64,000 nt of DNA from Phyto melanocephala. Lineage: Eukaryota > Arthropoda > Insecta > Diptera > Rhinophoridae. The DNA is taken from positions 171,472,235 through 171,536,234 of the forward strand of contig OW799233.1 of the NCBI GenBank assembly GCA_941918925.1, in the 5' to 3' direction. A program made the translations under genes and the position numbers. The notes under the pieces were generated by a model. It saw nothing but the letters and a program-made list of their open reading frames with translations, ran no database searches and was not told the origin of the DNA. Below are positions 1-11,629 of the stretch, in pieces (position 1 is the stretch's first letter; each line of letters begins with the position of its first letter).

Positions 1-305
1 TGTACTCTCCTTTCCCAACCTGCTTCAGGAAGGCATGATTTTTATATGAGATGTCCCACTTGGAAGGGCTCTTTGATGCTCTAATTATTTGCTATTTTCA
101 CACATGGTTAATGCAGTAATATCATGTCTCTTTTATGTGTTTGCAATAAATTTTTTAAGAACTACAGTAAAGAGAGGTAATCATTCGCTTACATTCCTGC
201 ATCCTCGTAAGCGAGAGAAGAAGCGAGTCGAATGCGCTCTAATATTGCGCTATAAGAAGGCATGATTTTTTACTGCTTACCGGTACAAAATACATTTTTG
301 CTGGG
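1..305. other. AT-rich DNA, nothing recognised
   Basis: No open frame, inverted repeat or transposon signature is visible. The stretch at about 181-250 is slightly less AT-rich than its surroundings but matches nothing I know. Confidence 0.5.
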
Positions 306-760
306 GTGTTTAACAGTATTTTTTTAAGAAATTATTGTATACAACAATATTATTATTTTGAAAATATTGTGTATAAAATTATTAAGTATAAAAGTATTGT
401 GTACAACAGTATTGTGCATAACATTATTGTGCATAACAGTATTGCGAATAACAGTATGGTGTATAACAGTATTGCGTTTAACAGTATCGTACATAACATT
501 ATTGTGCATAACAGTATGGCGTATAACAGTTTTGTGTAAAAACAGTATTGTGTATAACAGTATTGTGTATAACGGTATCATGTAACAATATTGTATATAA
601 CAGTATTGTTTATAACAGTATTTCGTTTTATAGTGTTACGTATAACAGTATTTCTAATACGATAATATTTTGTATAAAATATTTTTTTTTTTAAATTTGC
701 TTTGTATAACAGTATTTGATGCAAAAATTACTGTGTATAACAGTTTAGTTTTTTTGAAAC
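306..760. repeat. 15-bp minisatellite (unit ATAACAGTATTGTGT)
   Basis: Tandem copies of a 15-base unit run almost without phase change from about 330 to 660, with isolated looser copies up to about 1240. Because 15 is a multiple of three and the unit lacks in-frame stops in several frames, it creates overlapping spurious reading frames on both strands, giving pentapeptide-like repeats such as VYNSI and VHNSI. These should not be annotated as genes. Units differ by one to three substitutions, so the array is old or not homogenised. Confidence 0.85.
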
Positions 761-2560
761 TATCGTTTTTTTTTTTTATATAAAAAACAAAAAAGTGATC
801 TCAAGCTTAAATAAAAATCAAATACAAACCTATATTCTTTATGATAATATTCTGCATTAAACTATTTTCTTTTACAATTTTTTTTCTGTAGCAGTTTTTT
901 TATTTTAAAATTACTGCTTATGACAGTGTCACTTATTTAAAGTGCAACGTAAACAGTTTTTTTTTTTGAAAGTAATCTAAAAAACATTATTGTTTTTGAA
1001 CATTATTCTTTTTGCATCAGTATATTTGCTTACAATTAATTTGTATAACAGTTATTTTCCATAAAAAAAGTTTTTAGCGATAATAATAATAATAATCTTC
1101 TCGAAATTATTAGGAACAGAGAAATATTCTTTCCAACACTTTTTACAAAACGGATCTTGATTTCGAAATTTTATTGTGAAAATCATTTTTTATTACAATA
1201 TATAGTTTATAACAGTTTTTTACGAATGATATTTTTAAAACTATTGCTTAAGAATATATACGGAGTAGGTTGTTTTTAGGTTACGTGTATGTTTTGGTAA
1301 ATGTTTTCTCATAAATTTTACCTTTTAGTGTTTTTAAATACCAGCATATGTCTTCATTACAACCAACAGACATAAACTGATGATGGGTAGAGATAAAAGT
1401 ATAAAATATTGAATAAAAAAATATTGAAAGGAATGAGAAAAAAATCCAAGTAAAAATAATAACTTATATTGCCATCATCATCGTCAACTCCTCATAATCA
1501 TCATCATCAGCATCGATCTCTAAGCTAATGATGGAATATTTTTATGGGAAATTTTAAACAAGCAATTGAAGAGTTTTTCCAGCCATAGCTGATGTACGTA
1601 TCAATTGTTTTTTTTATTATATTCTTAGTCCTCTGCCTGGTTATGGAAAAGATGTTTCAATGCGGTACTGAATATTATAAAACTGACAGAAAATTTATGT
1701 TCAAATCATATACAACATGATTTTTTAATGAACTTAATACTTAAGGGAAAAATATTTTTCTTCTTATGATTTTTTTCTAACGAATTTTTCTCAATTTCGT
1801 TTGGTTTTGTACATGTAACTTTCCTTTATTTGCTTTAAGAAATATGTATATGAGCAGAATAAAAAGGAAAATCTTAAAAAATTTTAAATCGTGTGTGCGC
1901 TAAAACTGAATTTCAAAGAGTGTACGCACAAGAGCGAATGTAGTCTCTGAATTTGTAATTCCAATAATGTGTGTATTTTTAGTTTTTTTTTTTATTGGAT
2001 TTTGTGATTTTTTTCTGCTGTTTGGTTTGTTTTTAAATTTATGCAAAAATATTTATGCTTTTTTTCTGGCAATATATTTGTTAAATTCTTTTATTGCTGC
2101 TTACACTGGTTAAAGTAGCAGTAGATATATAAAGGTTTTGTTAATTTTACTATTTTAGCGAAATAAAAAAACGCGATTTGAAGTTATACTTAGCAAAATT
2201 TGGTAATTAGTATTATTGGACGCACAAAACGCTGGTCTTACTAAGAGTGTCTGTAGTGTTATGAAAAAAAAACTCAACTAATTCTATCGAAACGGTATCT
2301 ATGGGTTATGCACAAGATGTAGATATAAAAACCCACTGTGATAATGATACAACAATAAATGTTATGCTGATTTCATAAACAAATATTTTAAGTTAATTTA
2401 AATATTTTCTAGCAAGCTTACACACTTGATAAAAATAAAAAAACCTTCAATATCTACAGATAATAATATGAAGACTATATGTTGTTGGAAATAATGATAT
2501 TATATATATTTTTTCTAAGACCATGCATGATTTTAATGATAGAATTTCGATTTTAGAAGG
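761..2560. other. AT-rich DNA with scattered minisatellite remnants
   Basis: Long T and A runs with occasional TATAACAGT motifs (near 705, 735, 1040 and 1205) like those of the upstream minisatellite. A short ATA run lies near 1082 and CATCATCAT runs near 1480-1515. No gene or transposon is recognised. Confidence 0.5.
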
Positions 2561-2738
2561 GGCCGTATATTTTTTATTTTTGGTAAATTTTAATTTTTAT
2601 ATAAAATTTTGATAAATTTTTTTTTAACAATAAATTTTTGATAAATTTTTTTTAACAGAAATTTAAATTTTTTTTATAAATTTTCTTTAACAAAAAAGTT
2701 TTGATATATATTCTTTTTTTTTTTTTTAGAAATTTTAA
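2561..2738. repeat. Degenerate ~29-bp A/T satellite, left part
   Basis: Repeats of a unit resembling GATAAATTTTCTTTTTATAG followed by an A/T-rich tail. The same unit resumes at 3469, so this is the left side of one array split by the mariner between them. Confidence 0.6.
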
Positions 2739-2740
2739 TA

Positions 2741-3466
2741 AAGCGTGATTTTTTAAGAGCTATAGGAAACATACATACATACATAAAATTCAGAAAAATG
2801 CATGATATCTTTATTTGAATCGATAGTACGGTCCATATAATCTACAAAAAATAGTCTAAAGGCGTTAAATCGCACGATCTAGGCGGCCAATTGACCGGTC
2901 CCGAACGTAAAATAAAATGTTCACCGAACTCGCCTCTCAATAAGTCCATTGTTAAGCGTGCTGTGTGGCACCGTCTTGTTGAAACCATATGTCATGCAAG
3001 TCAAGCTCTTGCATTTTTGGAAAAAAAAAATTTGGATATCATCTCACGGTAGCGCTCACCATTCACAGTTACGTTACGATTCGCATCATCTTTGAAGAAG
3101 TACGGTCCAATGATGCCACCAGCCCATGAACCGCACCAAACTGTGACTTTCTGGATGCATTGCTTCTGGCTGATCTTCACTCCAAAATTGACAATTCTGC
3201 TTATTAACATACCCATTGAGCCAAAAATGAGTTTCGTCGCTGAATACAATTTTTTGATAAGAAGCGCGCGATGAACTTTCTTAACAGAGCACGCATTTTG
3301 ATAACAAAATTCAATAATTTGCAAGCGTTGTTCGTTATTGGTTCGTCTTATTCATGGTTAAATTATAGACCAAACTGAGGATGTTTGACAGTTTAATAAA
3401 ACACGAAACGTGCGTCAGTGTTTAAACCAGTGTTGCCATAAAGATAATAGCTAAAAAATCACTCTT
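2741..3466 (-). mobile_element. Deleted mariner element (DD41D-type), TA-flanked
   Basis: Terminal inverted repeats are visible: the left end reads AAGCGTGATTTTTTAAGAGC and the right end, on the minus strand, AAGAGTGATTTTTTAGCTAT. Each is preceded by TA, the target duplication expected for Tc1/mariner elements. Between them lies a transposase relic on the minus strand. The element is about 726 bp, roughly half an autonomous mariner, and lies inside a degenerate A/T satellite that continues on both sides. Confidence 0.85.
2840..3355 (-). pseudogene. Mariner (DD41D) transposase relic, internally deleted
   Basis: A cut-and-paste transposase relic. The chosen start is the ATG at 3355, which opens a mariner N-terminus (NEQRLQIIEF, then SVKKVHRAL). 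It runs almost directly into the first catalytic block (VFSDETHFWLNGYVNKQNC), so most of the helix-turn-helix region is missing. Then follow TVWCGSWAGGIIGPYFF, VTVNGERYREMI, the second Asp in HDIWFQQDGAT, and NWPPRSCDLTPLDYF with the third Asp. Allowing for frameshifts, about 41 residues separate the second and third Asp, as in the rosa-like DD41D group. Frameshifts near 3185 and 2965 and several stops make it non-functional. Confidence 0.85.
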
Positions 3467-3468
3467 TA

Positions 3469-4350
3469 TATATTTTCTTTTTATAGAACATATTTGATAA
3501 ATTTTCTTTTTACAGAGAACTTTAGATAAATTTTCTTCTTATGAAAAACTTGTTTATAGAATATTTTTCATAAACTCTCTTTTTATTAAAAATTTTAAAA
3601 AATTTATTTTTTTACAAAATTTTGGATGATTTTTTTTTTTGAGAAAAATTTCGGTAAATTTCTTTATTTTATTTTTATATATTTTTATATTTTTTTTAAC
3701 TTATTTTTTCATAAATTTCCTTATTGTAGAAAATATTTGATTATTTTTATAGAAAATTTCGTTTATAAAATTTTTTTTATAAAATTTTTTTATAGAAAAC
3801 TTTTAAAAATTAGTAAAAAAAATTTTTTTTTATAGATAACTTTAGAAATTTTGTCTAAACATTTTTTTTACAGAAATTTTAAAATAAATTTTGCTTTTAT
3901 AGAAATTTTTTAATAATTTTTGTTTTTATTCAAAATTATAATAAATTTTATAGAAAACTTTTAAACATTTTCGGTTTAAAGAAATTTTTTGATAATTTTA
4001 TTTTTATAAAAAATTACAGTAAATTTTCTTTATATAGAAAACTTTTAATAAATTTATTATAAACTTAAAAATAAATTTATTTTTTGTATATTTTTTTATA
4101 AATTTCCTTTTTAAAGGAATTTTATTTAGTTTATTTTCAGCGGAAATTTTTGATAACTTTTCTTTGTGAGGAACATTTTTGAAGAATTTTTTGTTTAACA
4201 AAATTATGAAAAACATTTTTAAATTTATTTTAATATAAAACTTGTAATAAGTTTTTGTTTTATTAAAAGAAATTTATAAATTTTCTTTTATATCAAATTT
4301 TTGTGTATAGACAATTTCTGATAAATTTTTTTGATAAATTTTGTTGCTTT
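3469..4350. repeat. Degenerate ~29-bp A/T satellite, right part
   Basis: Some thirty loosely conserved copies of a unit like GATAAATTTTCTTTTTATAG plus AAAACTTTT. Short open frames in this stretch (for example 3626-3835 plus and 4004-4216 minus) are products of the repeat and rich in F, K, I and N; they are not genes. Confidence 0.6.
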
Positions 4351-5598
4351 TTTTGCCATTATGTTATTTTCTTTTTGTTTAAAAATGTGACTGGCTTAAA
4401 ATGCTTTAAAAAACACTGTTTTAAACAAATACTCTACATATGAGGAATACTATTACTCATATCTTTATCACATCTCGGGTTCTTTTTGTCTTGTCATGTT
4501 TTGTTCATTTATTTATTGTTTTTTTCTCTTTTGGTTTGCATAATTTAAATTGTAGTCATTATTGTCTTGTGCCTTAAATAATGATATTTTATGGGCAACA
4601 ACAACATAAACTACAATGCCCAATAAAGTTTATTTTTTTTCGTCCACGTTTCCTATGTATTTTGGCTTTCGTAGTTCTAACATTTTTATGCTTATAAAAT
4701 TCAATTTGTACTTTTTGATCTACCATAGTGATGATAAGTTTTCAAACAACATACATAAGTGTTATGTGTCATCAGTGAATGTATGTATCATGTAAATGAA
4801 AACAAACTCGGCAACCCACTAACAATTGAATCAAATTAATGTTTAAAACTAATTTTTTACTTTTATCATGTAAAATTACACACGTTCCTTTCATCAGTAT
4901 TACTAGCCAACAATTTCATGACTCCCTGCCCAGCACTTACTTAGCCTTTTGTTTGTTGTTTGTAAATTTATACACACATGCAAACATACGTATGTATGGA
5001 TATATATACATAGATAAATGTTTCAAAGTTTAATAGTTAGATTAGTGTGTACTCCCACATAATATGCTTTTCTAAAATATATTTTCTAGTTTAAAATATA
5101 GTCAGGATCAAGACGATAAGGAAAATTTGAAAATAATTAAACTCAATAAATATAGTGTGCAATTAGATATATTATATATTGGTTTATTGGATACGTTCTA
5201 TCAATTTTGGCTCTCATTTGGTCAATTATGCTGACCACGAATTGCTCGAAATACATTTTGATTTGAACGCCAATTTTGTTTGAAGTTGTCAAACATTGAA
5301 AAAAGGAAATATCAAATTAAGTTGGGCAAAACACTTGATGTAATGTGCGGCGCACTATTGCTTTGTGGATTATTTCTGGACCACCCTTTAAACAGATAAA
5401 TCATATTCAGATATTTCTATACAGTTGCCATACAAAAAATGTATTATAATCATATTTATATTTACAGAGTTGTTTACAAGTATTAAACTCTTTTGCGGTT
5501 TTAAATCGTGATATAAATAAGTGGTTTCTTTTAGACGACTATTCTGTGTATAAACAATTTAGTAACAAGCACTCATTATCCATTACAGTTGGACAGAC
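4351..5598. other. AT-rich DNA, nothing recognised
   Basis: Contains short CAACAACAACA and TACATA runs but no recognised coding region or element. The open frame at 4839-5033 has no recognisable domain. Confidence 0.45.
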
Positions 5599-5865
5599 AT
5601 GACCTTTTTGAATAAACTAAATAAGATAATATTCCGTATCTTATTCAACCGCATTTCTCGAGCGGTATATCGCGAATGTAGAAAGGAACAGGCGGTATTT
5701 AGGGCGAAAAGATCATTGATCATCTCACCAGACGCCAAAATGTCTGTGTCTCGTATTTATAGATTTCCTTTGACTCTATTAATCACGCTGCCATTTGGAG
5801 AGCGATGCTGGTAAAAGAAGTGCAAAATAAAATTGTTAGACAAGTAGAATATCTATATCGAAGTC
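5599..5865 (+). pseudogene. Non-LTR retrotransposon reverse transcriptase fragment
   Basis: The segment RILFNRISRAVYRECRKEQ followed by a degraded GFRAKRS-type motif matches the RT finger/palm entry of non-LTR elements (consensus like LRKEQAGFRxxRSCxDHI). After a deletion and a frame change, bases 5752-5865 read YIDF, then DSINHAAIWRAM and VEYLYRS, which resembles the RT segment around FVDFEKAFDSINR. The catalytic YADD box is absent. The sequence then joins at about 5866 to the 3' end of a different non-LTR element, so this piece is truncated. The clade (RTE/CR1-like) is an inference from the motif style. Confidence 0.65.
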
Positions 5866-6290
5866 GGAGGGACATATCGAGGTTGCTGGCGGTATTGACG
5901 GGTCACTCGGTGGTAAGGCAAACATGCAAGTCGACTCGGACTTCCATCGAACGACTATTGTCGCAGCTGTCTAGATAGAGAGAAGGAGGAATCGGTTTTC
6001 CACCTTCTCTGCGAATGTCCTGCACTAGCGCCTAAAAGACACAGATTTCTGGGCGAACATGTACTGGATACCCTCTCTGCGATATCTGAAGTTGGACTGA
6101 ATTATCTACTGAGATACCTCACGGCCACGGGGTGGATCTAGTACCCTTACTCTTGAATTTATTCTGAGATACATTAAAAGCTGACGAGTGATGTGGTCCT
6201 GTCAAAACGGAGTCATATAGACTCTACTTGACTGTTGGCGTGCAGCGAACTACCACGATAACCAACCAACCAACCAACCAGAATATCTAT
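5866..6290 (+). mobile_element. 3' end of an I/LOA-like non-LTR retrotransposon
   Basis: Encodes the C-terminus of an ORF2 polyprotein: RRDISRLLAVLTGH, then after one frameshift near 5925 KHASRLGLPSNDYCRSCLD, a zinc-knuckle-like C-x2-C-x10-H-x2-C (CRSC...HLLC), and a stop at 6141. This C-terminal block is typical of RNase H-bearing non-LTR elements of insects (I, R1 or LOA style). The following ~150 bp is a 3' UTR ending in a (CCAA)n tail at about 6262-6281, a common 3' terminus for this group. GC content is visibly higher than the surroundings. Confidence 0.8.
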
Positions 6291-6439
6291 ATATGGATTC
6301 TATTTGCTTCGTTCAGTATAAAGGCCAAAATAACGGGTACATTAACATTAAACTGGGTGTAAGGCGTCACGCTTGTTGTTTAAATGAATCAAGCAGCGTA
6401 TGCAGGACTGATTATATACACATGAATAACAAAATCAAT

Positions 6440-7265
6440 ACGGTTCAATACTACCAGTAGGCACATCTTCTTGGGACAACATCTCAAAGATGTACCAACC
6501 TTCTGTTACCTGGGTAGCATCATTGGTACTTTCGGTAGAGCTACTGAGCGTATTCAGAACAGGTTGGCTAAGCCTAAGCAGGCATTCAGAATCCTAAATA
6601 AATTCTAAAGGTCATAGAAAATTGTTTCATTCACAAAAATTAAAGTATCTAACAGCAATGTTTAATCGGTATTGGTTTATCGCTCACAGATTTGTAACTT
6701 ACCTAACCAAAATGTTCGAATACGCACAAAGAAAACAGTATCGGTTGTGAGTACCGGAATTGTTGCCGATCGCATAGCTTAGTGGTGATAATAGAATTTT
6801 ATGATTATATCTACAGAATTTTGTTTCGGAATATAAACATGTAGTCAGAAGTAATAAATAAAGTATGATTATTGCAATAGAAATTTCATAATCACAGATT
6901 AAAAGTTCGATTGCAGCAACTGAACCAGTCGATTGGTAATAAATGTGATTTTCTATTTTCTGGGAGTGAAAGGCGACAGGAATGGTTGCCGGTGTTGAAT
7001 TCTATACTATAACAAACGCAGAGTTATAGTTTGGAGCGCAACAGCCAACAAATTACCAAGAATTGAAAAAACGCAAGTAAAGATTAATAGGACAGACACT
7101 ACGAAAACTAACTCATGAAATTAATAACAAATCTTTTAATTACAACCCACAGGGAGCAAGGAGAAGAGTTCGTCCTAAAAATACAGGGTGACGTCAACTT
7201 CAAGCTGTACTCTGACAATGTAACCTGAAGTAAAGCAAAAAGAGCAGCATAAGACATGTATCGAT
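6440..7265 (+). pseudogene. Non-LTR retrotransposon ORF2 C-terminal relic
   Basis: Three blocks of one family appear in order. Bases 6490-6605 encode VPTFCYLGSIIG, then ATERIQNRLAKPKQAFRILN (RT thumb region). Bases 6640-6710 encode KVSNSNV*SVLVY. Bases 7065-7200 encode a degraded ...LIGQTLRKLTHEINNKSF block followed by NPQGARRRVRPKNT. These match the order of the C-terminal half of endonuclease/RT non-LTR elements whose 3' end also occurs at 49045-49461. Stops and frameshifts are frequent. An A/T-rich stretch of about 300 bp separates blocks two and three. Confidence 0.7.
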
Positions 7266-8280
7266 GAAGGAATTTTAAATGATTACATACACATGCTGAT
7301 GACGATGTAATGCATGAAATAATGACAATCTACCAAACAAATTTTAAAAACTTTTGCTGGGTTATATAAAAAAAAAATTTTAATTTCCACAAAAATACAT
7401 ATTTTTACATACAAATTTTTTAGAACTGCCATAAAATCGTAGAACAGTTTCTTTTTTTTTATATAAATTGAGCAGAGTGTTAATTTCAAATTCGTAAAAA
7501 ATATTGTTTATGTTGTCTTTGTTGAAGTGTGTTTTTTTTATGTGAATTGTTATGATGCTGTAACTAATTGATGGTCATTAGTAGCTTTATCAAATGGAAA
7601 ATATGTGTATGTATGTATATAAAAACAACAACAGCAACTGTTTCAATAGAAATAACACTGGCAAGAACATAAACCACAATTGTAATAATTTATCTATGAT
7701 AAAATATGACAAACAGTGATTATCATTTAAGACTAATTGTTTCAATTAGTCGTTTATGTTATTGACAAAATGTTTGCATTGCTGCTGTTTTTTCTTTCTT
7801 TACTGACTATAAAATTTGTGTTTTGTTTCCATTTGTATAAATTATATGCTGAAAATATAACTTTTCGATAAGAAAAAAAAATGAAGCTTTCCAGAAAATG
7901 TCTCTTATTTATGATTGTTTTTGAATGGTTTATGTTGTTTACACTTACTTACAGGCTGATAAATTTAGATCCTTTTCAAAAGCATTAATCAATTAATTTT
8001 CCATGAAGTTAGCTGTTTGTTGTCTTTGCTAATATTCAAATGAACAGACAACTTGTTCGAATTAATTAGACAAGTGGTTAACGAAATAAATTTGAAATTC
8101 AATAAAACATTCAAAAGAAAAACACAAGCAAGCTGTTAAACAATATACAATTTATAGACGTAACTGGCAAATTATTTAATGCCAACGTTAAAGCCTTATG
8201 CTTTGTTAAAACTTCTTAAAAGAGATTGTAGCCTAATTTTTAAATGTGGTAATTTTTCAAGTAATTAAAGTGTTTTAATG
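7266..8280. other. AT-rich DNA, nothing recognised
   Basis: Only A/T-rich single-copy-looking sequence with no motif I can name. The open frame 7283-7489 on the minus strand has no recognisable domain. Confidence 0.45.
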
Positions 8281-8284
8281 TTAA

Positions 8285-10111
8285 CCGGTTAACGCCCAAC
8301 TTTTTAAAAATATTTTTTTTTTTTTTTGAAAAACCGTTTTAATTAAAGTAAAATAACACAAGAATTTTAAAATTTATTTATTTTTTATAAAAATTATGAA
8401 AATATAGCCTGTCCTATAAATAGGACGCTGGGACTTAGAGGAATCATAGGTGATATGAAACCAAATTTAAGTTATTGTCTTATTCAAATAAAACAAAGAT
8501 TATTTTGCATGGTATGGAATAAAACAGTCTTTGCAAGGTGTTACATCACATTTAGCGCAAAATGAAAGTGGTTTTGATTTACAGTTTTGTCCCTGACATC
8601 TTCGCTGTTTCTATCGTTTTTTCATAAAATGTCCTTTGTTATCATATCTTACATCTGAAAAAACTTTCGTGGAAGATGTTCTCGGTCTGCATACAAACGA
8701 TTATTTAGATATCTTCAAGTAAGGAACAGTGACAGATCTTTTGAACTCTAACGAACTAATTCTATTTTCGTTTACAAGTTTGTAAACAATCCACGAATTC
8801 ACCATAGTCATATCTATACGTGTAATAAATAGAGATCAGTACCATTTCTTGGCTCTAATATTTGTTGCGTATTTACCCACCAAACAGTCTTTTTGATCCA
8901 CTCCACTTGTTGTCATTTCATTTTGCGATAAGTATTTATACATTTGCATCGAATCACTAATCAAATAAACCTCGTTCTTTCTTTCCAAGAGTTTTAGAGT
9001 CTTAAAGAGGACATTATGAAAGTCTGTTCTCCCTCAAAGTCGCACGGAATCCTAGCTGCTGCAAATAAAACAGTGAGTCTCTACTGGTAAATAAATTTTC
9101 AGAATATATTTGATGACTTGTGAATTCTGATATACCATCTAACATATCTATTGCTACTCTCGATCCTAATGCCAAATCTTCACGATCGATTTTCCCATAT
9201 CTAAGTCAAAATTAAGGCAATATTCACTCAGGCTCAAATATATCAGGTAATTTGTATTGCATTATAAGTTCTCCTGGTATATCAGTGACTTCCAAATCTC
9301 CTATATTATTATCATCGACGTCGTCGTCACCAGTCAGTTCATCTGGTTCTGGTAAAAGAACAATTATATCGACATCTTTAGATGCCATAAATGAAGAATC
9401 ATTTAAAATATCCTACAATTTTCGTAAAAACAATGTTTTTCTATACATCTTTAGATAAAATAGTCTTAAGAATTTTTGAACTGAAGTGAATAATATCAAT
9501 GTAATACCGCGAAACAAAGACTCAACTACACGCAATATCCAATGCAGAAAATGATGAAGATCGACACATAAACTTGAAGTACTAAAAACGAAAAAAAATA
9601 TATATGTTTGGACAACGTCAACAAACATCCATATGAATCTCCCAAATATAAAGCAGAAAATAGCGCGTAGTAAACAACAAACACGATATACTGAAAATTT
9701 AAAAAACTGTTAATATTTTGATAACGTCAAGTACCAGCGTCATATAAATAGGACAGTCACAATGCACCATCTGTTTTTTCAAGTATGGTATTTTTTTTAT
9801 TTTAATAAGTATATAAACAGTTTGGGTCAATACTTTTTAATTTAAATAATAGCATATAATTTTGTTAAAGCTTGTGTTATATGATTTATAAACATATTTA
9901 TAATGTCGCCCAAGATTCTTAAAAATGCACTAAGTTTAGTTATTTTTCACTGGCAAGTTATATTAGAATGAGAAAGCAAGCATACCTATAAAGATTTTTT
10001 GGTATTACACCTAACGAATAAAAAAAATATTTTTAGAATAAAAATTATATAAGTGACAAAAAAACATATTTTTTGTAATGTCCCATAAATAGGACGCTGG
10101 GCTATAATGGG
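8285..10111 (-). mobile_element. piggyBac-family element, TTAA-flanked (copy 1)
   Basis: TTAA at 8281-8284 and 10112-10115 flanks the element, as expected for piggyBac. The ends are related inverted repeats: left CCGGTTAACGCCCAAC; right, on the minus strand, CCCATTATAGCCCAGCGTCC. A palindromic motif CCTATAAATAGG occurs near each end (about 8413 and 10084 with one change) and again near 9745, always beside AGCGTC or GACGCTGGG-like sequence. A transposase relic with piggyBac motifs lies on the minus strand. At about 1.8 kb it is shorter than an autonomous copy (usually 2.4-2.5 kb or more). Confidence 0.85.
8540..9387 (-). pseudogene. piggyBac transposase relic (copy 1)
   Basis: The chosen start is the ATG at 9387, opening an acidic N-terminus (MASKDVDIIVLLPEPDEL then a DDDVDDNN run), typical of piggyBac transposases. 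A large gap follows, so the domain with the first catalytic Asp is missing. Next come LALGSRVAIDMLDGI, the YSENLFTS block (equivalent to Y-x-D-N-x-F-T-S, here Glu replaces the catalytic Asp), ATLRENR, SGVDQKDCLVGKYA (third catalytic Asp) and AKKWY. The C-terminus is the cysteine-rich domain, with CQGQNCKSKP then FCAKCDVTPCKDCF. Several stops and frameshifts make it inactive. Confidence 0.85.
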
Positions 10112-10115
10112 TTAA

Positions 10116-10784
10116 ATGTTGAATAAACTTTTGTACAAATTAAATTTTATTAAAAATAGATTTTGTGGTTGAGAGTATTGTACAAAAACATAAGTGGTTG
10201 TAATTGTTTTGGATTCAAACTCCTTGGCTTTACAAATCTTAAATGTTTTCGGTTTTGTTATTGATTTCTCGGAAACTATAATTTTTCAAGTATGAGGTTT
10301 TTTGTAGAAAGTGGACCATATATCTCTGTGTTAAGCCTACATGTTCTTTATTTGCAATTTATGTTCAACAATATGGTTCATTCTATACACAACTAGATTT
10401 ATGCACAAAGTGTATTATAATCTAAAGAAGAACATAAAAAATATTAAATGAGACACTTTTTTTGATTTATGTGCTTGTGTATGTATGTTATGCTTGTGTA
10501 TATAACGTGGTTAAAAATTTCCATTATTAGAAACACTAGACATAATACCGTGGGCCGGTATTGGGTATTTTTAAAAACTAAACAAAATGTATAAAATTGT
10601 CATGAATGTCATGAATTGTAAAAGTTCTTCTTGGGAATAAGAGAAATAGTTGTGCTTTAATGAAAAAATAATAATGAAAAAATATCTACAAATTAACCAG
10701 GAACATCACTAGCAAGTTAGTGGAGCTACCGCTGTATATAAAAAGTTATAACGAAAACTTTCTTAGTTTTCAACAGTTACAAAA
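10116..10784. other. AT-rich DNA, nothing recognised
   Basis: No coding or element signature between the piggyBac and the following HINE element. Confidence 0.45.
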
Positions 10785-11232
10785 GCAAACAGTTAAGAGT
10801 AGTATATTCGGCTAATGCCAAAGTTTTGTAACCCCAACACCAATTCTGTGTAGTACTTTTGTACCACAAAGTTTGTTAGTTTGTTAACAACTCTAATCGG
10901 TGCAGAAGAATTTCTTTATAGCAAAATATGTATTACTTTCTTTGCTTAAGTCCAATTTTTTTTCTCTTAGACCAATGATAAATAATAGCTTAATATCTGA
11001 TGTATAGAAAATATTCTGGCAATATTTCATTATCATAGCATTGTCGGTTCGATCTCTATCGTTCGGACGGACAGATGGATGGACATACGGCTGGAAAGAC
11101 GGACGGACATAGCAAGGTTGTTCTAAAATTAAACCAGAACTTAAAAAATACATAGTTTTTGATGTCTAAAATAAAATGTAAAAAATAAATATATTCCCAC
11201 ACCATTTTTTTGTCGGTGGGTGTAAAAAACAT
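10785..11232 (+). mobile_element. DINE-1/INE-1-like (HINE) element, type 2
   Basis: Starts with AACAGTTAAGAGTAGTATAT then ATTCGGCTAATGCC, a diverged form of the AACAAGTAAGAGCGCTATAT / ATTCGGC...GCCGAAT terminus of the HINE copies elsewhere in the window. It has the GGACGGACAGA tract near 11073-11107 and ends in a hairpin, CCCACACC-(T-rich loop)-CGGTGGG, at about 11196-11221. A short palindromic 5' end plus a 3' terminal hairpin is the layout of Helitron-related interspersed elements in flies. A second, partial copy is at 30575-31075. No protein is encoded. Confidence 0.6.
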
Positions 11233-11394
11233 TTTTTTTGCTTCACCTGACGCTCTATCGAAATCGAAGTTTGTATATGAAATGCATTGACATTGTATGT
11301 ATTATATCAGATTGCTTTATACAAGTTGATTGACAATTTTTGACAACTGAAAGATGTTTTACAAAAATGAGCAATGAAAGTTAAAAGTCTATGA

Positions 11395-11612
11395 GCCATT
11401 ATTACAACTTGCCTTTAGCTAAAGGTAGGATTTTGTTTGCCCAATAAATAGCTTTGCATTATCACAACTTCCATTTTTCATTACTATTATTATAGATAAT
11501 TATAATATTTAATGGATAAAAAAATAATAAATGAGGGCTCTATAATGCAAAGCTATTTAGTGGTCCGACAAAATCCTGCCTTTAACTAAAGGCAAGTTGT
11601 AATAATGGCCCT
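11395..11612. mobile_element. MITE with ~75-bp terminal inverted repeats
   Basis: The left arm GCCATTATTACAACTTGCCT (from 11395) and the right arm ending AGGCAAGTTGTAATAATGGC are near-perfect inverted repeats. They extend inward through AAAGGTAGGATTTTGT, then AATAGCTTTGCATTAT, on both sides. The middle is about 60 bp of A/T. TATGA occurs just outside both arms (11390-11394 and 11612-11616) and may be the target duplication. No coding capacity; superfamily unknown. Confidence 0.8.
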
Positions 11613-11629
11613 ATGACGGGCAAGTTTTT

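Noticed and set aside
306..585. Overlapping open frames of 75-85 codons on both strands
   Set aside because: They are produced by a 15-bp tandem repeat and have no coding character.
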